The notes: generated by a model from the sequence alone, not told the origin. Counted from the first letter of the stretch, positions 43,811 through 53,395 are shown. The stretch: DNA of 64,000 nucleotides from Clostridiales bacterium (GCA_012727435.1 JAAYHB010000015.1:43197-107196), one strand, 5' to 3'. A program made the numbers and translations.

Positions 43811-43835
43811 AAGAACGCCGCTCGGCGTTCTTTTT
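43811..43835. terminator. Terminator between rpiB and tRNA-Thr
   Basis: GAACGCCG/CGGCGTTC hairpin followed by TTTTT on the plus strand; preceded by AAAG, so it may also end the minus-strand tRNA transcript. Confidence 0.85.
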
Positions 43836-43851
43836 GTATCAAACATTTATG

Positions 43852-43927
43852 TGGAGCTGGTGGAGGGATTTGAACCCTCGGCCTGCTGATTACGAATCAG
43901 CTGCTCTGCCGGCTGAGCTACACCAGC
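43852..43927 (-). tRNA. tRNA-Thr (CGT)
   Basis: Minus strand, 76 bases with encoded CCA. Acceptor GCTGGTG/CACCAGC, D-arm GCTCAGCCGGCAGAGC, anticodon stem GCTGA/TCAGC with loop TTCGTAA (anticodon CGT, reads ACG), T-loop TTCAAAT. All arms pair well. Confidence 0.97.
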
Positions 43928-43937
43928 AACGTTGAGT

Positions 43938-43966
43938 ATTATAACATAGTTGCTTTGGGATTGCAA
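43938..43966 (-). promoter_or_regulatory. tRNA-Thr promoter
   Basis: Minus-strand TTGCAA (43961-43966), 17-base spacer, TATAAT (43938-43943), 10 bases before the tRNA. Confidence 0.7.
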
Positions 43967-44004
43967 TACTTTTTTGAATTTTCGGCTCGCCTGGCGCCAT
44001 GTCA

Positions 44005-44033
44005 TTGATTTTCGCCCTTTCGTGTGGTACAAT
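44005..44033 (+). promoter_or_regulatory. ksgA promoter (extended -10)
   Basis: TTGATT (44005-44010), 17-base spacer ending TGG, TACAAT (44028-44033). It puts the repeat element at 44054-44171 inside the ksgA leader. Confidence 0.65.
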
Positions 44034-44053
44034 ACTTTCATCAGCCTTGGGGA

Positions 44054-44171
44054 TGTGGGGCGCAGCCCCATGTGTAAAAGTTTTTGGGGATTTTCAAGAC
44101 CCTTTTTTCAAAAAAGGTCTTGAGCGGGGGTTCGGGGCAGCGCCCCGATGAGGTTGGGGCGGAGTCCCGAA
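44054..44171 (+). repeat. Multi-hairpin palindromic repeat element in the ksgA leader
   Basis: Three hairpins in 118 bases: TGGGGC-GCA-GCCCCA (44056-44070), CAAGACC(C)TTTTTT-C-AAAAAAGGTCTTG (44095-44122) and CGGGGC-AGC-GCCCCG (44133-44147). Built like intergenic REP/MITE-type elements; a shortened relative, in reverse orientation, is at 63075-63112. Not coding. Confidence 0.6.
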
Positions 44172-44184
44172 ACAGGAGAGTGCG

Positions 44185-45048
44185 ATGAATCTTTGCAGTC
44201 CAAAGGAAATAAAGGAGCTCATGCAGGCTTTCGGCATTCGCCCCAGCCGCGCCCTCGGTCAGAATTTTCTGATTGACTCAAGGGTTGTCGTGCGCACGGC
44301 CGAGCTCTGCTGCGAGGGCAGGTCGGAAAGCATTCTTGAAATCGGCCCCGGAGTCGGGTGCCTAACCGAGCGGCTGCCCGGGCGATATAAAAACGTCGTG
44401 GCAATTGAGATTGACAGCCGGCTCATACCGGTGCTCAGATTCACACTCGGCAACCGGAGTAATATAAAAATCATCAATGCCGACGTGCTTAAATGCAACC
44501 TTAGGGAAATCACGGCGCCGTATCTTGACGGCGGGCTGTCGGTCTGCGCCAATCTCCCCTACTACATTACCACCCCGATACTCATGCTGCTGCTCGAGTC
44601 GGGCATACCCTTTGATTATATAACCGTAATGGTGCAGGCCGAGGTCGCCGCACGGCTCTGCGCCTCCCCCGGGTCGCAGGAATACGGCGCCATCACTGCA
44701 TCACTTGCCTACTTCGGTCATGCCGAGCGCCTCTTTTCAGTGCCGGCGCACGCCTTTTGGCCGGCGCCAAAGGTCGACTCGGCGGTCGTGCGCATCAGGC
44801 TCTACAAGGATAAGCCCCTTTTGGCGCTTGATGAAAAAATCCTCTCGAGGGTGATTAAGTCTGCCTTCGGGCAACGCCGCAAGACACTTGTAAACGCCCT
44901 TTCGGCCGGATTTCCAGAGCTTCCGAAAGCTGCTCTGGCTGAGATTGTCGGAAAAATCGGGCATACTGCCGACATCCGCGGCGAGCGGCTGGGGATTGCC
45001 GAATTCGTCGCCATCGCCGACGAGATAAGCCGGGCGGCAAGACCTTAA
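44185..45048 (+). CDS. ksgA: 16S rRNA dimethyladenosine transferase
   Basis: RsmA/KsgA dimethylates A1518 and A1519 of 16S rRNA during 30S assembly; 287 residues. Motifs are RALGQNFLIDS at the start, the SAM-binding LEIGPGVGCLTERL (about residue 50), NADVLKCNL, and the catalytic NLPYYITTP (about 125). The C-terminal domain ends in GERLGIAEFVAIADEI. ATG with AGGAGAG upstream. Its leader carries a multi-hairpin repeat, so expression may be affected by it. Confidence 0.96.
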   Translation: MNLCSPKEIKELMQAFGIRPSRALGQNFLIDSRVVVRTAELCCEGRSESILEIGPGVGCLTERLPGRYKNVVAIEIDSRLIPVLRFTLGNRSNIKIINADVLKCNLREITAPYLDGGLSVCANLPYYITTPILMLLLESGIPFDYITVMVQAEVAARLCASPGSQEYGAITASLAYFGHAERLFSVPAHAFWPAPKVDSAVVRIRLYKDKPLLALDEKILSRVIKSAFGQRRKTLVNALSAGFPELPKAALAEIVGKIGHTADIRGERLGIAEFVAIADEISRAARP

Positions 45049-45062
45049 ATAACCGATTCTGA

Positions 45063-45091
45063 TTGACAAATCGGGGCGCATATGGTATACT
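45063..45091 (+). promoter_or_regulatory. Promoter of the small lipoprotein gene
   Basis: TTGACA (45063-45068), 17-base spacer ending TGG, TATACT (45086-45091). Confidence 0.8.
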
Positions 45092-45185
45092 GCACTATAT
45101 TGATGTTATACTCTGTACTAAAATGTGCCGGCAGCCCGCATCAGCAGGTAAAACCGGCAACAAACTAACAAGGTATGGTAATAAA

Positions 45186-45503
45186 ATGAAAAGAAAACTG
45201 CTGAAATCAACCGCCCTGCTGTTTGCCGTTATACTGCTCTGCCTCTGCCTTGCGTCCTGCAACAAGCTGAGCGGAACCTACACCTCGGTTGACAAAGAAG
45301 TGGGCACCTCGTATAAATTCCACTTTTTCAGCAATAAGGTGACTATGTATTACCTCAACTTCCCGTTCGACGGAACATACGAGCTCGACAAAAAGGCCGG
45401 GAAAATCTACATGACCTTCCTCGGCGACCGCGTGGAGAAGACCTTCTCACAGTCGGGCAAATCAATTTTCATAGACGGAGTCGAGTATGTAAAGGAAAAA
45501 TAA
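45186..45503 (+). CDS. Small lipoprotein of unknown function
   Basis: About 105 residues: basic start MKRKLLKS, hydrophobic core and lipobox LASC (Cys about residue 25), then a compact domain of about 80 residues (SGTYTSVDKE..., FPFDGTYELDKKAG, SGKSIFIDGVEYVKEK) that looks like a beta-rich scaffold. Such domains occur in many clostridial lipoproteins of unknown role. The ATG at 45186 is chosen because the frame upstream runs through the promoter. Ends at a strong terminator. Confidence 0.75.
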   Translation: MKRKLLKSTALLFAVILLCLCLASCNKLSGTYTSVDKEVGTSYKFHFFSNKVTMYYLNFPFDGTYELDKKAGKIYMTFLGDRVEKTFSQSGKSIFIDGVEYVKEK

Positions 45504-45533
45504 AAGAAGCCGCCATCCGGCGGCTTCTTTTTT
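45504..45533. terminator. Bidirectional terminator, lipoprotein gene and rpsR
   Basis: AAGAAGCCGCC-ATCC-GGCGGCTTCTT followed by TTTT; the A-rich left flank serves the minus-strand rpsR operon. Confidence 0.85.
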
Positions 45534-45537
45534 AGCT

Positions 45538-45786
45538 TCAGTCTGCAATATAAGGCAGGAGTGCGGTCTGACGTGCGCGCTTGATGGCGGTGCTCAGCTC
45601 GCGCTGGTGCTTTGCGCAGTTCCCCGATACCCGCTTGGGGAGAATCTTGCCGCGCTCACTGATGAACTTGCGGAGCTTTGAGACGTCCTTATAATCAATA
45701 TAATCTATATTGTCTTCACAGAAAATGCAGACCTTTCTTTTTCTGCGCGCATGTGTTTGGGTTGTGCGGGTTTCCTGTTTATCCAT
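45538..45786 (-). CDS. rpsR: 30S ribosomal protein S18 (zinc-motif form)
   Basis: 82 residues, basic N terminus ([15 protein letters not shown]), then [23 protein letters not shown] and a C-terminal [19 protein letters not shown]. It keeps CxxC and a later Cys (CIFC..GNC), the zinc-binding version of S18. Last gene of rpsF-ssb-rpsR. AAAGGA lies before the ATG. Confidence 0.96.
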   Translation of the reverse strand: MDKQETRTTQTHARRKRKVCIFCEDNIDYIDYKDVSKLRKFISERGKILPKRVSGNCAKHQRELSTAIKRARQTALLPYIAD

Positions 45787-45831
45787 AATTATAAATCCTT
45801 TCTTAAAATATGAATCCGCCGCCGCCCCTGT

Positions 45832-46284
45832 TCAGAAGGGCAGGTCGTCATCGGTTTTGATTTCCTCAAACTTGGGAGCACTTTCAGCCGGAGTTGAGAA
45901 TGCCGGGATATTATATGCATCTGATACACCACCGGCAGCACCTGTGCTCTCCTGCCGGCTGTCGACAAACAGCACTTCATCGGCCAACACGTCGGTGGCG
46001 TAGCGCTTCTGGCCCTGCTGGTCAACCCACGACCGTGTCTGAATCGAGCCTATCACACAGATGGAAGAGCCCTTCCTGAAATACCTTGTGACAAACTCGG
46101 CGGTACTGCGCCAGGCAGTGATATTGATAAAATCGGTTTGCTGGGGTGCATCCTTTGATTGATATCTGCGGTTTACCGCAATAGTGAAGGAAACAACCGG
46201 TATCCCGCTCTGGGTTTGCCTGAGCTCGGGGTCAGCGGTCAGCCTTCCGCCCAGAATCACCTTGTTAAGATTGAAGTTTGCCAT
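45832..46284 (-). CDS. ssb: Single-stranded DNA-binding protein
   Basis: 150 residues. OB fold at 1-110 (NLNKVILGGRLTADPELRQTQSG, ...NRRYQSKDAPQQTDFINITAWR, RKGSSICVIGSIQTRSW) and a flexible tail ending in the protein-docking tip KTDDDLPF. Located between rpsF and rpsR as in most Firmicutes. GGGGGATATT precedes the ATG. The tail is short for a replication SSB but complete. Confidence 0.96.
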   Translation of the reverse strand: MANFNLNKVILGGRLTADPELRQTQSGIPVVSFTIAVNRRYQSKDAPQQTDFINITAWRSTAEFVTRYFRKGSSICVIGSIQTRSWVDQQGQKRYATDVLADEVLFVDSRQESTGAAGGVSDAYNIPAFSTPAESAPKFEEIKTDDDLPF

Positions 46285-46375
46285 AATATCCCCCGTGCCG
46301 CCATGGGCGGCAAGTTATTTATTAGCGTGACAGGTTTCTCCATGGCTCCCGACCAGACCTTTCACGCTGCCTTTT

Positions 46376-46861
46376 TTACTCCTCGTTCGCTTCGGCTTCG
46401 TCACCTGCGTCAGCTTCGGGTTCTGCCGTTTCATTGCTCGATTCGCCGGGTTCCTCTTCAGCGTTGCTGTCTGCTGCAACTTCAGCAGCGCTGTCTGCTG
46501 CAACTTCGGCCGGCGGCTCATTGGCAACTGCCTTTGCGGCCCGTGCCTTGAATTTTGCCTCGGCATCGTAGGGGAGCTTTACGGTCAGCGAGCGCATGAT
46601 CATTTCGTTGATGTTCAAAAGGCGCTCAAGCTCGTTGATGAATGCAGGCTGGGACTTGAATGTGACGACAACATAATAGCCTTCGTTCAAATCATTAATG
46701 GGATATGCAAGGCGGCGTTTGCCCCATTTTGCAATGTCAATGATTTGACCGTTTTCGGCAATCAGATTGGTAAACCTGTCCACAACATCGGCCACGGCAT
46801 CATCGCCCCGTGTTAGGTTGACAACAAACAGGCTTTCGTAAAAATTTAAAGCCTTTCCCAT
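46376..46861 (-). CDS. rpsF: 30S ribosomal protein S6 with long acidic tail
   Basis: 161 residues against about 95 for ordinary S6. The first 95 residues are a normal S6 (NFYESLFVVNLTRGDDAV, KWGKRRLAYPINDLNEGYYVV, LERLLNINEMIMRSLTVKL). The last 60 are Ala/Glu-rich and disordered, with AEVAADS twice; the DNA has an 18-base direct repeat (46466-46483 and 46490-46507). Some bacteria have extended S6 tails (E. coli adds glutamates after translation). First gene of rpsF-ssb-rpsR; GGGAGG upstream, structured leader and promoter at 46949-46977. Confidence 0.95.
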   Translation of the reverse strand: MGKALNFYESLFVVNLTRGDDAVADVVDRFTNLIAENGQIIDIAKWGKRRLAYPINDLNEGYYVVVTFKSQPAFINELERLLNINEMIMRSLTVKLPYDAEAKFKARAAKAVANEPPAEVAADSAAEVAADSNAEEEPGESSNETAEPEADAGDEAEANEE

Positions 46862-46942
46862 AATTTTACCTCCCTATGGACTTATGACCGCGGGCATCAA
46901 TAAATTTACCCGCGGTAGAGAGACGGGCAAAAGCCCGTATGG
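46862..46942 (-). promoter_or_regulatory. Structured rpsF leader
   Basis: About 80 bases with two hairpins on the minus strand: ACGGGC-TTTT-GCCCGT (46923-46938) and CCGCGGG..CCCGCGG (14-base loop), the latter just before the ribosome site. Position fits the S6:S18-responsive leaders of rpsF operons, but I could not confirm the specific motif. Confidence 0.45.
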
Positions 46943-46948
46943 GGTGTT

Positions 46949-46977
46949 ATTATACCATAATCTGCGCCGGGTGTCAA
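46949..46977 (-). promoter_or_regulatory. rpsF operon promoter
   Basis: Minus-strand TTGACA (46972-46977), 17-base spacer ending TGG, TATAAT (46949-46954): near-perfect, extended -10. Confidence 0.85.
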
Positions 46978-47060
46978 GTGAAGTTTTCGATAAATTTTTA
47001 CATTCTCTATCAACAGACAGCATTTACAACCGCACCCCGAAAATTTTTTAAAAAAAGTAT

Positions 47061-47089
47061 TGACAAATCGCTCCGCCGAGTGTAAAATA
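47061..47089 (+). promoter_or_regulatory. glnA-amt promoter
   Basis: TTGACA (47061-47066), 17-base spacer, TAAAAT (47084-47089). Confidence 0.75.
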
Positions 47090-47095
47090 TGCACG

Positions 47096-47246
47096 TAATA
47101 GGCAACGGCGTCTTAGAGGAAAACTCTAGGACGCCGCTTCGCTTTAATTTGATACAATTTCAAAAAAACGAGGCAATGATGTCTCGGATTTTTCCGAGCG
47201 CATTGCCTCTTTTTATTTTATACCATACCAAAAGGAGTGCTGTTTT
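47096..47246 (+). promoter_or_regulatory. glnA leader RNA with attenuator
   Basis: Starts with a 13-bp hairpin (47106-47118 with 47124-47136, loop GAAAA), then an unpaired A/T-rich stretch, then a terminator (GAGGCAATG..CATTGCCTC with an inner CTCGG/CCGAG stem, then TTTTTATTTT; 47170-47220). glnA lies 27 bases beyond. A terminator between promoter and gene implies regulated readthrough, probably by nitrogen status (inference). Confidence 0.65.
47170..47220 (+). terminator. Attenuator terminator before glnA
   Basis: Outer 9-bp stem GAGGCAATG/CATTGCCTC, inner 5-bp stem CTCGG/CCGAG with loop ATTTTT, followed by TTTTTATTTT. Confidence 0.8.
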
Positions 47247-49343
<2,097 letters not shown>

Positions 49344-49372
49344 TTTTAAGCAAGAAAGCGGGGGACCAAAAA

Positions 49373-51100
49373 ATGACAATATCAATCACAGATACCATAT
49401 GGGTATTGTTTGCGGCGATACTCGTCTTCTTCATGAACCTCGGCTTTGCGGCGGTCGAGTCGGGATTTGCCCGAGCCAAAAACACCGTCAACATCCTGTC
49501 AAAAAACTTTATCGTCTTTGCGATATCCTCGCTGGGATTCATTCTTCTTGGCTGGGGGCTGATGTTCGGAGGCGACAATCCCCTTCTCGGCACGCAGCAC
49601 CTGTGGATACTCGGCTCGCGAGACTTGTCGTTTTATAATGACACTCTGACTTCATCAGTGCCCTTCTGGGGAAAATTCTTCTTTCAGCTCGTTTTCTGCG
49701 GCACCGCGGCGACAATAGTCTCGGGCGCGGTCGCCGAGCGCGTAAAATACATCTCCTTCATTATCTTTTCGTTTGTACTGACCCTGTTCGTCTACCCGGT
49801 GGTCGGCCACTGGATTTGGGGCGGCGGCTGGCTGGGCAGTCTCGGCTTCCTTGATTTTGCCGGAGACACGGTGGTTCATTCGGTCGGCGGCTGGGCGGCG
49901 CTCGCGGGTGCCGTAATACTCGGCCCCCGTATCGGCAAGTACGGCAAGGACGGCAAGCCGCGGGCTATAATGGGGCACAACATGTCTCTTGCCGTCATCG
50001 GGCTTTTCGTTCTCTGGCTCGGCTGGTTTGGCTTTAACCCCGGCTCGACCATGAGCTTTCAGAACCCCGCTGATGTGATGCACATACTCATGACCACCAA
50101 CACCTCGGCAATAGCGGCAGTGCTCACCGCCACAATCACCTCCTGGATTTTTGTCGGCAAGCCCGACCTCGGCATGACAATCAACGGCTGCCTTGCCGGA
50201 CTTGTCGCTATAACCGGAAGCTGCGCATATGTAAGCGTTGAGATTTCGCTCCTGATAGGAGCTCTGGCCGGCGTGCTCGTCGTGTTTGCGGTCATCTTCT
50301 TTGACCGGATACATGTAGACGATCCGGTCGGCGCAATTTCGGTCCATCTCTGCTGCGGCATATTCGGGACAATCTGCGTCGGCCTGTTTGCCAAGGAGGG
50401 CGTCACTTCCCTTTCAGCCACAAACGGCCTGATCTATGGCGGCCTGAGGCTGCTCGGCGTTGAACTGCTCGGCATACTTGCAGTCGGGGCGTTTACCTTT
50501 ACGGCCTCGGCGCTCATCTGGCTGGCGCTCAAGAAGACAATCGGCATCCGCGTGTCCGCCGAGGAGGAGATATCCGGCCTTGACATCGGTGAGCACGGCA
50601 ATATTGCCTACCCCGACTTCACCCCGGCAGTCGACAGATATGCTGACGGCGAGGCAGCCGTCCCGGTACCCGCAATTATTCCTGCCGAGGCTGTGGTCAC
50701 AAATGAAAAGGTTACCGTCACGCCTTCCTACACGCCGGGCGGCATAAAGTTCTCGAGGGTCCAGATTATCTGCAAGGAATCAAAACTCGAGGCATTGATG
50801 AACGCAATGCATAATTTCGGCATCACCGGCATGACGGTCACGCATGTGCTGGGCTGCGGGCAGCAAAAAGGCCGGCCCGAATATTACCGCGGAATTGTAG
50901 CCGAGCCCACTCTGCTCCCGAAAGTGCAGGTTGACATTGTGGTTAGCAAAATACCGGTGCGCAGCGTAATTGAGACCGCCAAAAAGGTGCTCCACACCGG
51001 CCACATCGGGGACGGAAAAATATTTGTCTACAACGTTGAAAACGTAGTCAGAGTCCGCACCGGCGAAGAGGGATATGAGGCGCTGCAGGATGTTGAATAA
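49373..51100 (+). CDS. Ammonium transporter fused to a C-terminal PII domain
   Basis: 575 residues. Residues 1-410 form an Amt/Mep/Rh channel with about 11 helices (NLGFAAVESGFARAKN, VHSVGGWAALAGA, LGWFGFNPGS, DDPVGAISVHLCCG with the pore histidine). A linker (about 415-455) leads to a complete PII/GlnB domain (456-575): FSRVQIICKESKLEALMNAM, T-loop GCGQQKGRPEYYRG with the tyrosine of the usual uridylylation site region, and RTGEEGYEAL at the end. PII normally plugs Amt as a separate protein; here sensor and channel are one chain. Start ATG with GGGGGAC upstream; terminator after. Confidence 0.95.
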   Translation: MTISITDTIWVLFAAILVFFMNLGFAAVESGFARAKNTVNILSKNFIVFAISSLGFILLGWGLMFGGDNPLLGTQHLWILGSRDLSFYNDTLTSSVPFWGKFFFQLVFCGTAATIVSGAVAERVKYISFIIFSFVLTLFVYPVVGHWIWGGGWLGSLGFLDFAGDTVVHSVGGWAALAGAVILGPRIGKYGKDGKPRAIMGHNMSLAVIGLFVLWLGWFGFNPGSTMSFQNPADVMHILMTTNTSAIAAVLTATITSWIFVGKPDLGMTINGCLAGLVAITGSCAYVSVEISLLIGALAGVLVVFAVIFFDRIHVDDPVGAISVHLCCGIFGTICVGLFAKEGVTSLSATNGLIYGGLRLLGVELLGILAVGAFTFTASALIWLALKKTIGIRVSAEEEISGLDIGEHGNIAYPDFTPAVDRYADGEAAVPVPAIIPAEAVVTNEKVTVTPSYTPGGIKFSRVQIICKESKLEALMNAMHNFGITGMTVTHVLGCGQQKGRPEYYRGIVAEPTLLPKVQVDIVVSKIPVRSVIETAKKVLHTGHIGDGKIFVYNVENVVRVRTGEEGYEALQDVE

Positions 51101-51114
51101 TCCTGCAAGCAAAG

Positions 51115-51142
51115 TCACGGCAGGGCTCCTGCCCTGCCGTGA
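51115..51142 (+). terminator. Hairpin after the amt-PII gene
   Basis: Perfect 12-bp stem TCACGGCAGGGC-TCCT-GCCCTGCCGTGA, 14 bases after the stop; no U-run. Confidence 0.65.
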
Positions 51143-51228
51143 TCAGCATTGCTTTCCGGGCATAATTCCCTCTTTCGGGTTAAAATTTAGAGGCAGAAAA
51201 ATAAAGCCAGATTTTTTTATAAAATGTG

Positions 51229-51257
51229 TTGACAAACAGGAGCTTATTGCATATAAT
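51229..51257 (+). promoter_or_regulatory. Aromatic operon promoter
   Basis: TTGACA (51229-51234), 17-base spacer, TATAAT (51252-51257): full consensus, 37 bases before the leader-peptide ATG. Confidence 0.88.
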
Positions 51258-51293
51258 AATGACACCAATAATTCCAGGTAGCGGAGATCCAAG

Positions 51294-51359
51294 ATGAAAC
51301 TCTACGCGGCAAGCGCATACTACTTTTATTACTTCTTTAGCTTTCGACTAAAGAAGTGA
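51294..51359 (+). CDS. Tyr/Phe-rich leader peptide of the aromatic operon
   Basis: 21 codons plus TGA with GGAG 9 bases before the ATG. Tyr at positions 4, 9, 10, 12 and 13 and Phe at 11, 14, 15 and 17: nine of 21 residues, with an almost unbroken block YYFYYFF at 9-15. It ends RLKK. Stalling of the ribosome in this block when charged tRNA-Tyr or tRNA-Phe is scarce would alter the RNA fold before the terminator at 51407-51448. The products of the following genes are the precursors of exactly these amino acids, which makes chance very unlikely. Confidence 0.85.
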   Translation: MKLYAASAYYFYYFFSFRLKK

Positions 51360-51406
51360 TTTGTGCTGCCGTAAAAGAGGTACTTCAAACAGAGGTATAT
51401 AGACAA

Positions 51407-51448
51407 CAGGAAGGCTGCGCAAAATCACTGCGCAGCCTTCCTGTTTTT
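51407..51448 (+). terminator. Attenuator terminator before aroF
   Basis: Perfect 14-bp stem CAGGAAGGCTGCGC with its complement, 9-base loop, then TTTTT; 44 bases before the aroF start. Confidence 0.92.
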
Positions 51449-51492
51449 ATATTTCCCCGCGCCTGCAACAAATTTTCATGGAGGTGGATATA

Positions 51493-52497
51493 ATGATAGT
51501 CGTACTGAAAAACGGCACTACAAAAGAGCAAAGAGAAAGCCTTTGCGAGTGGTTTCAGAACATGGGCCTCTCGACACATGTCTCGGAAGGAATGTACCAC
51601 ACGATAATCGGGCTTATCGGCGACACAAGCAAGGTTGACATATCGCTGCTTGAGAGCCTTTCGATTATCGAGTCGGTAAAACGCATTACCGAACCCTTCA
51701 AGAAGGCCAACCGCAAGTTCCACGAGGAGTCTGCAATCATCGATATCTCGGGCAGAAAAATCGGCGCCGGACACTTTCAGATAATCGCCGGACCCTGCTC
51801 GGTCGAGTCGCGCGAGCAGCTCACGACGATTGCCAAAAGCGTCAAGGAGGCGGGGGCCGGTTTGCTCCGCGGCGGAGCTTTCAAGCCCCGAACCTCTCCC
51901 TACGACTTCCAGGGGCTTCACGCCGAGGGCATAAAACTTTTGCTTGAAGCAAAAAAGCAGACCGGGCTTCCCATTGTCTCCGAAATCATGAATATCAACG
52001 ACCTTGACCTCTTTGACGAGGTCGACGTGGTTCAGGTCGGCGCGCGGAATATGCAGAACTTCGACCTGCTCAAGGCGCTTGGCAGAACCCAAAAGCCGGT
52101 GCTGCTCAAACGCGGCCTTGCGAACACCCTGAAGGAGCTTCTGATGAGTGCCGAGTATATCATGGCCGGGGGCAACGAAAATGTAATCCTCTGCGAGCGG
52201 GGCATCCGGACATTTGAAACCTACACGCGCAACACGCTTGACCTGTCGGCGGTGGTAGCACTGCACGAGCTTTCTCACCTTCCGGTTATAGTCGACCCCA
52301 GCCATGCGACCGGACTCTCAAGGTTTGTCGAGCCGCTCGCGGTTGCCGCCGCGGCCGCCGGAGCCGACGGGCTGATGATTGAGGTCCACAACGACCCGCA
52401 GCGCGCCCTCTGTGACGGCCCCCAATCGGTCACCCCGGAGCAGTTTTCAAGAATTGCGGAAAGAGTGCGGCGGGTTAGGGAGGCGCTGGCAGAATGA
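51493..52497 (+). CDS. aroF: 3-deoxy-7-phosphoheptulonate (DAHP) synthase
   Basis: First enzyme of the shikimate pathway (PEP + erythrose-4-phosphate to DAHP); about 334 residues from the ATG at 51493 (GGAGGTGGATATA upstream). N-terminal ferredoxin-like regulatory domain (1-70; [17 protein letters not shown]), as in the Thermotoga-type enzymes where it mediates Tyr/Phe feedback, then the catalytic barrel with [50 protein letters not shown] and [10 protein letters not shown]. Regulation is thus likely both by attenuation and by feedback. Confidence 0.95.
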   Translation: MIVVLKNGTTKEQRESLCEWFQNMGLSTHVSEGMYHTIIGLIGDTSKVDISLLESLSIIESVKRITEPFKKANRKFHEESAIIDISGRKIGAGHFQIIAGPCSVESREQLTTIAKSVKEAGAGLLRGGAFKPRTSPYDFQGLHAEGIKLLLEAKKQTGLPIVSEIMNINDLDLFDEVDVVQVGARNMQNFDLLKALGRTQKPVLLKRGLANTLKELLMSAEYIMAGGNENVILCERGIRTFETYTRNTLDLSAVVALHELSHLPVIVDPSHATGLSRFVEPLAVAAAAAGADGLMIEVHNDPQRALCDGPQSVTPEQFSRIAERVRRVREALAE

Positions 52498-53330
52498 TTG
52501 TCGGAATTGTTGGGCTGGGACTCATCGGCGGCTCGCTGGCAAAGGCATATAAAAAAGCAGGCGGGATAACTGTTTTGGGTTCCGACATTGACGCCCAGAC
52601 CGAGCGGCTGGCTCTCATTTCGGGCGTAATCGACCGGGCTCTTACAGACCAGACGCTCGGCGACTGCGACTGCATATTCTTAGCTGTCCTCCCCGACGCT
52701 GCTGCCGAATGGCTGAACAACAATGCCGGCAAAATACCGCCCCGCACGCTGGTCATCGACTGCTGCGGCACAAAGCGCAAAATCTGCGAGGTCGGCTTTG
52801 GGCTGGCCGAAAAATACGGTTTTGAGTTTGCCGGCGGCCACCCGATGGCCGGCATACACAAGTGGGGGTTTGCCCACAGCCGCGCAGACCTGTTCTCGGG
52901 TGCCTGCTTCGTCATAGTCCCCCGAGTCTATGACGACATCTCGCTGCTTGAGCGTATAAAGAAGTTTGTACTGCCTGCCGGTTTTTCCGGCATCTCGGTG
53001 ACCACCGCCGAGGAGCATGACCGCCGGATTGCCTTCACCTCCCAGCTTGCCCACATTGTCTCAAACGCCTATATCAAAAGCCCGACGGCAAAGGAGCACC
53101 GGGGAGTCTCGGCCGGCTCGTATCAGGACCTCACCAGGGTCGCGTGGCTTAATCCCGGCATGTGGACCCCGCTTTTTCTTGAAAACAGCGACAACCTGAT
53201 ACGCGAGCTCGACATTCTGATACAATCGCTCGGCGAGTACCGCGAGGTGCTTGCATCTGGCGACGCCGAGAAGCTCTTTCTGCTGCTCGACGAGGGGAGA
53301 CGGCTCAAGGAGGAGGTGGACGGAAATTAA
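52494..53330 (+). CDS. tyrA: Prephenate dehydrogenase
   Basis: Converts prephenate to 4-hydroxyphenylpyruvate (tyrosine branch); 278 residues. Rossmann motif [16 protein letters not shown] at the start, [15 protein letters not shown] (about residue 120), and the catalytic His region [20 protein letters not shown]. No chorismate mutase or ACT domain is attached, so feedback control must come from elsewhere (leader, AroF). ATG overlaps the aroF stop (ATGA). Confidence 0.95.
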   Translation: MIVGIVGLGLIGGSLAKAYKKAGGITVLGSDIDAQTERLALISGVIDRALTDQTLGDCDCIFLAVLPDAAAEWLNNNAGKIPPRTLVIDCCGTKRKICEVGFGLAEKYGFEFAGGHPMAGIHKWGFAHSRADLFSGACFVIVPRVYDDISLLERIKKFVLPAGFSGISVTTAEEHDRRIAFTSQLAHIVSNAYIKSPTAKEHRGVSAGSYQDLTRVAWLNPGMWTPLFLENSDNLIRELDILIQSLGEYREVLASGDAEKLFLLLDEGRRLKEEVDGN

Positions 53331-53395
53331 AACCACTGTTCTGACCGTCAACACGCCCTCAAAAAAAATATGAGGTAATTCTGGGGCGCGGAATT
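53326..53395 (+). other. Out-of-frame N-terminal coding segment of aroB
   Basis: From ATT at 53326, which sits 9 bases after AGGAGG, the frame reads [13 protein letters not shown], the typical start of AroB, and then hits TGA at 53371 after eight consecutive A (53361-53368). With one A less it would continue YEVILGRGI directly into the annotated frame. So the aroB N terminus (about 23 residues) is present but shifted. Confidence 0.65.

Larger units (their letters stand above)
51264..51492 (+). promoter_or_regulatory. Tyr/Phe attenuation leader of the aromatic operon
   Basis: Contains, in order: a leader peptide gene (51294-51359), a perfect 10-bp hairpin ACTTCTTTAG/CTAAAGAAGT (51331-51357) overlapping its Phe codons, a competing long-range pairing of 51307-51317 with 51362-51371 (10 bp, one bulge, one G-U), and a strong terminator (51407-51448) just before aroF. 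Layout is that of classic amino-acid attenuators (trp, phe, his); the antiterminator strand was not clearly identified. Confidence 0.82.

Noticed and set aside
43847..44071. A 74-codon minus-strand frame over tRNA-Thr
   Set aside because: It covers the tRNA and its promoter; tRNA structure is unambiguous.
45063..45185. Longer N terminus for the small lipoprotein
   Set aside because: It begins in the -35 box and would bury the signal peptide; the ATG at 45186 starts a proper lipoprotein signal.
47096..47220. ANTAR dual-hexaloop target in the glnA leader
   Set aside because: The first loop has five bases (GAAAA) and the second (ATTTTT) lacks G at position 4.
51100..51492. T-box riboswitch upstream of the aromatic operon
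   Set aside because: No T-box sequence or specifier loop was found; the leader peptide and terminator explain the region better.
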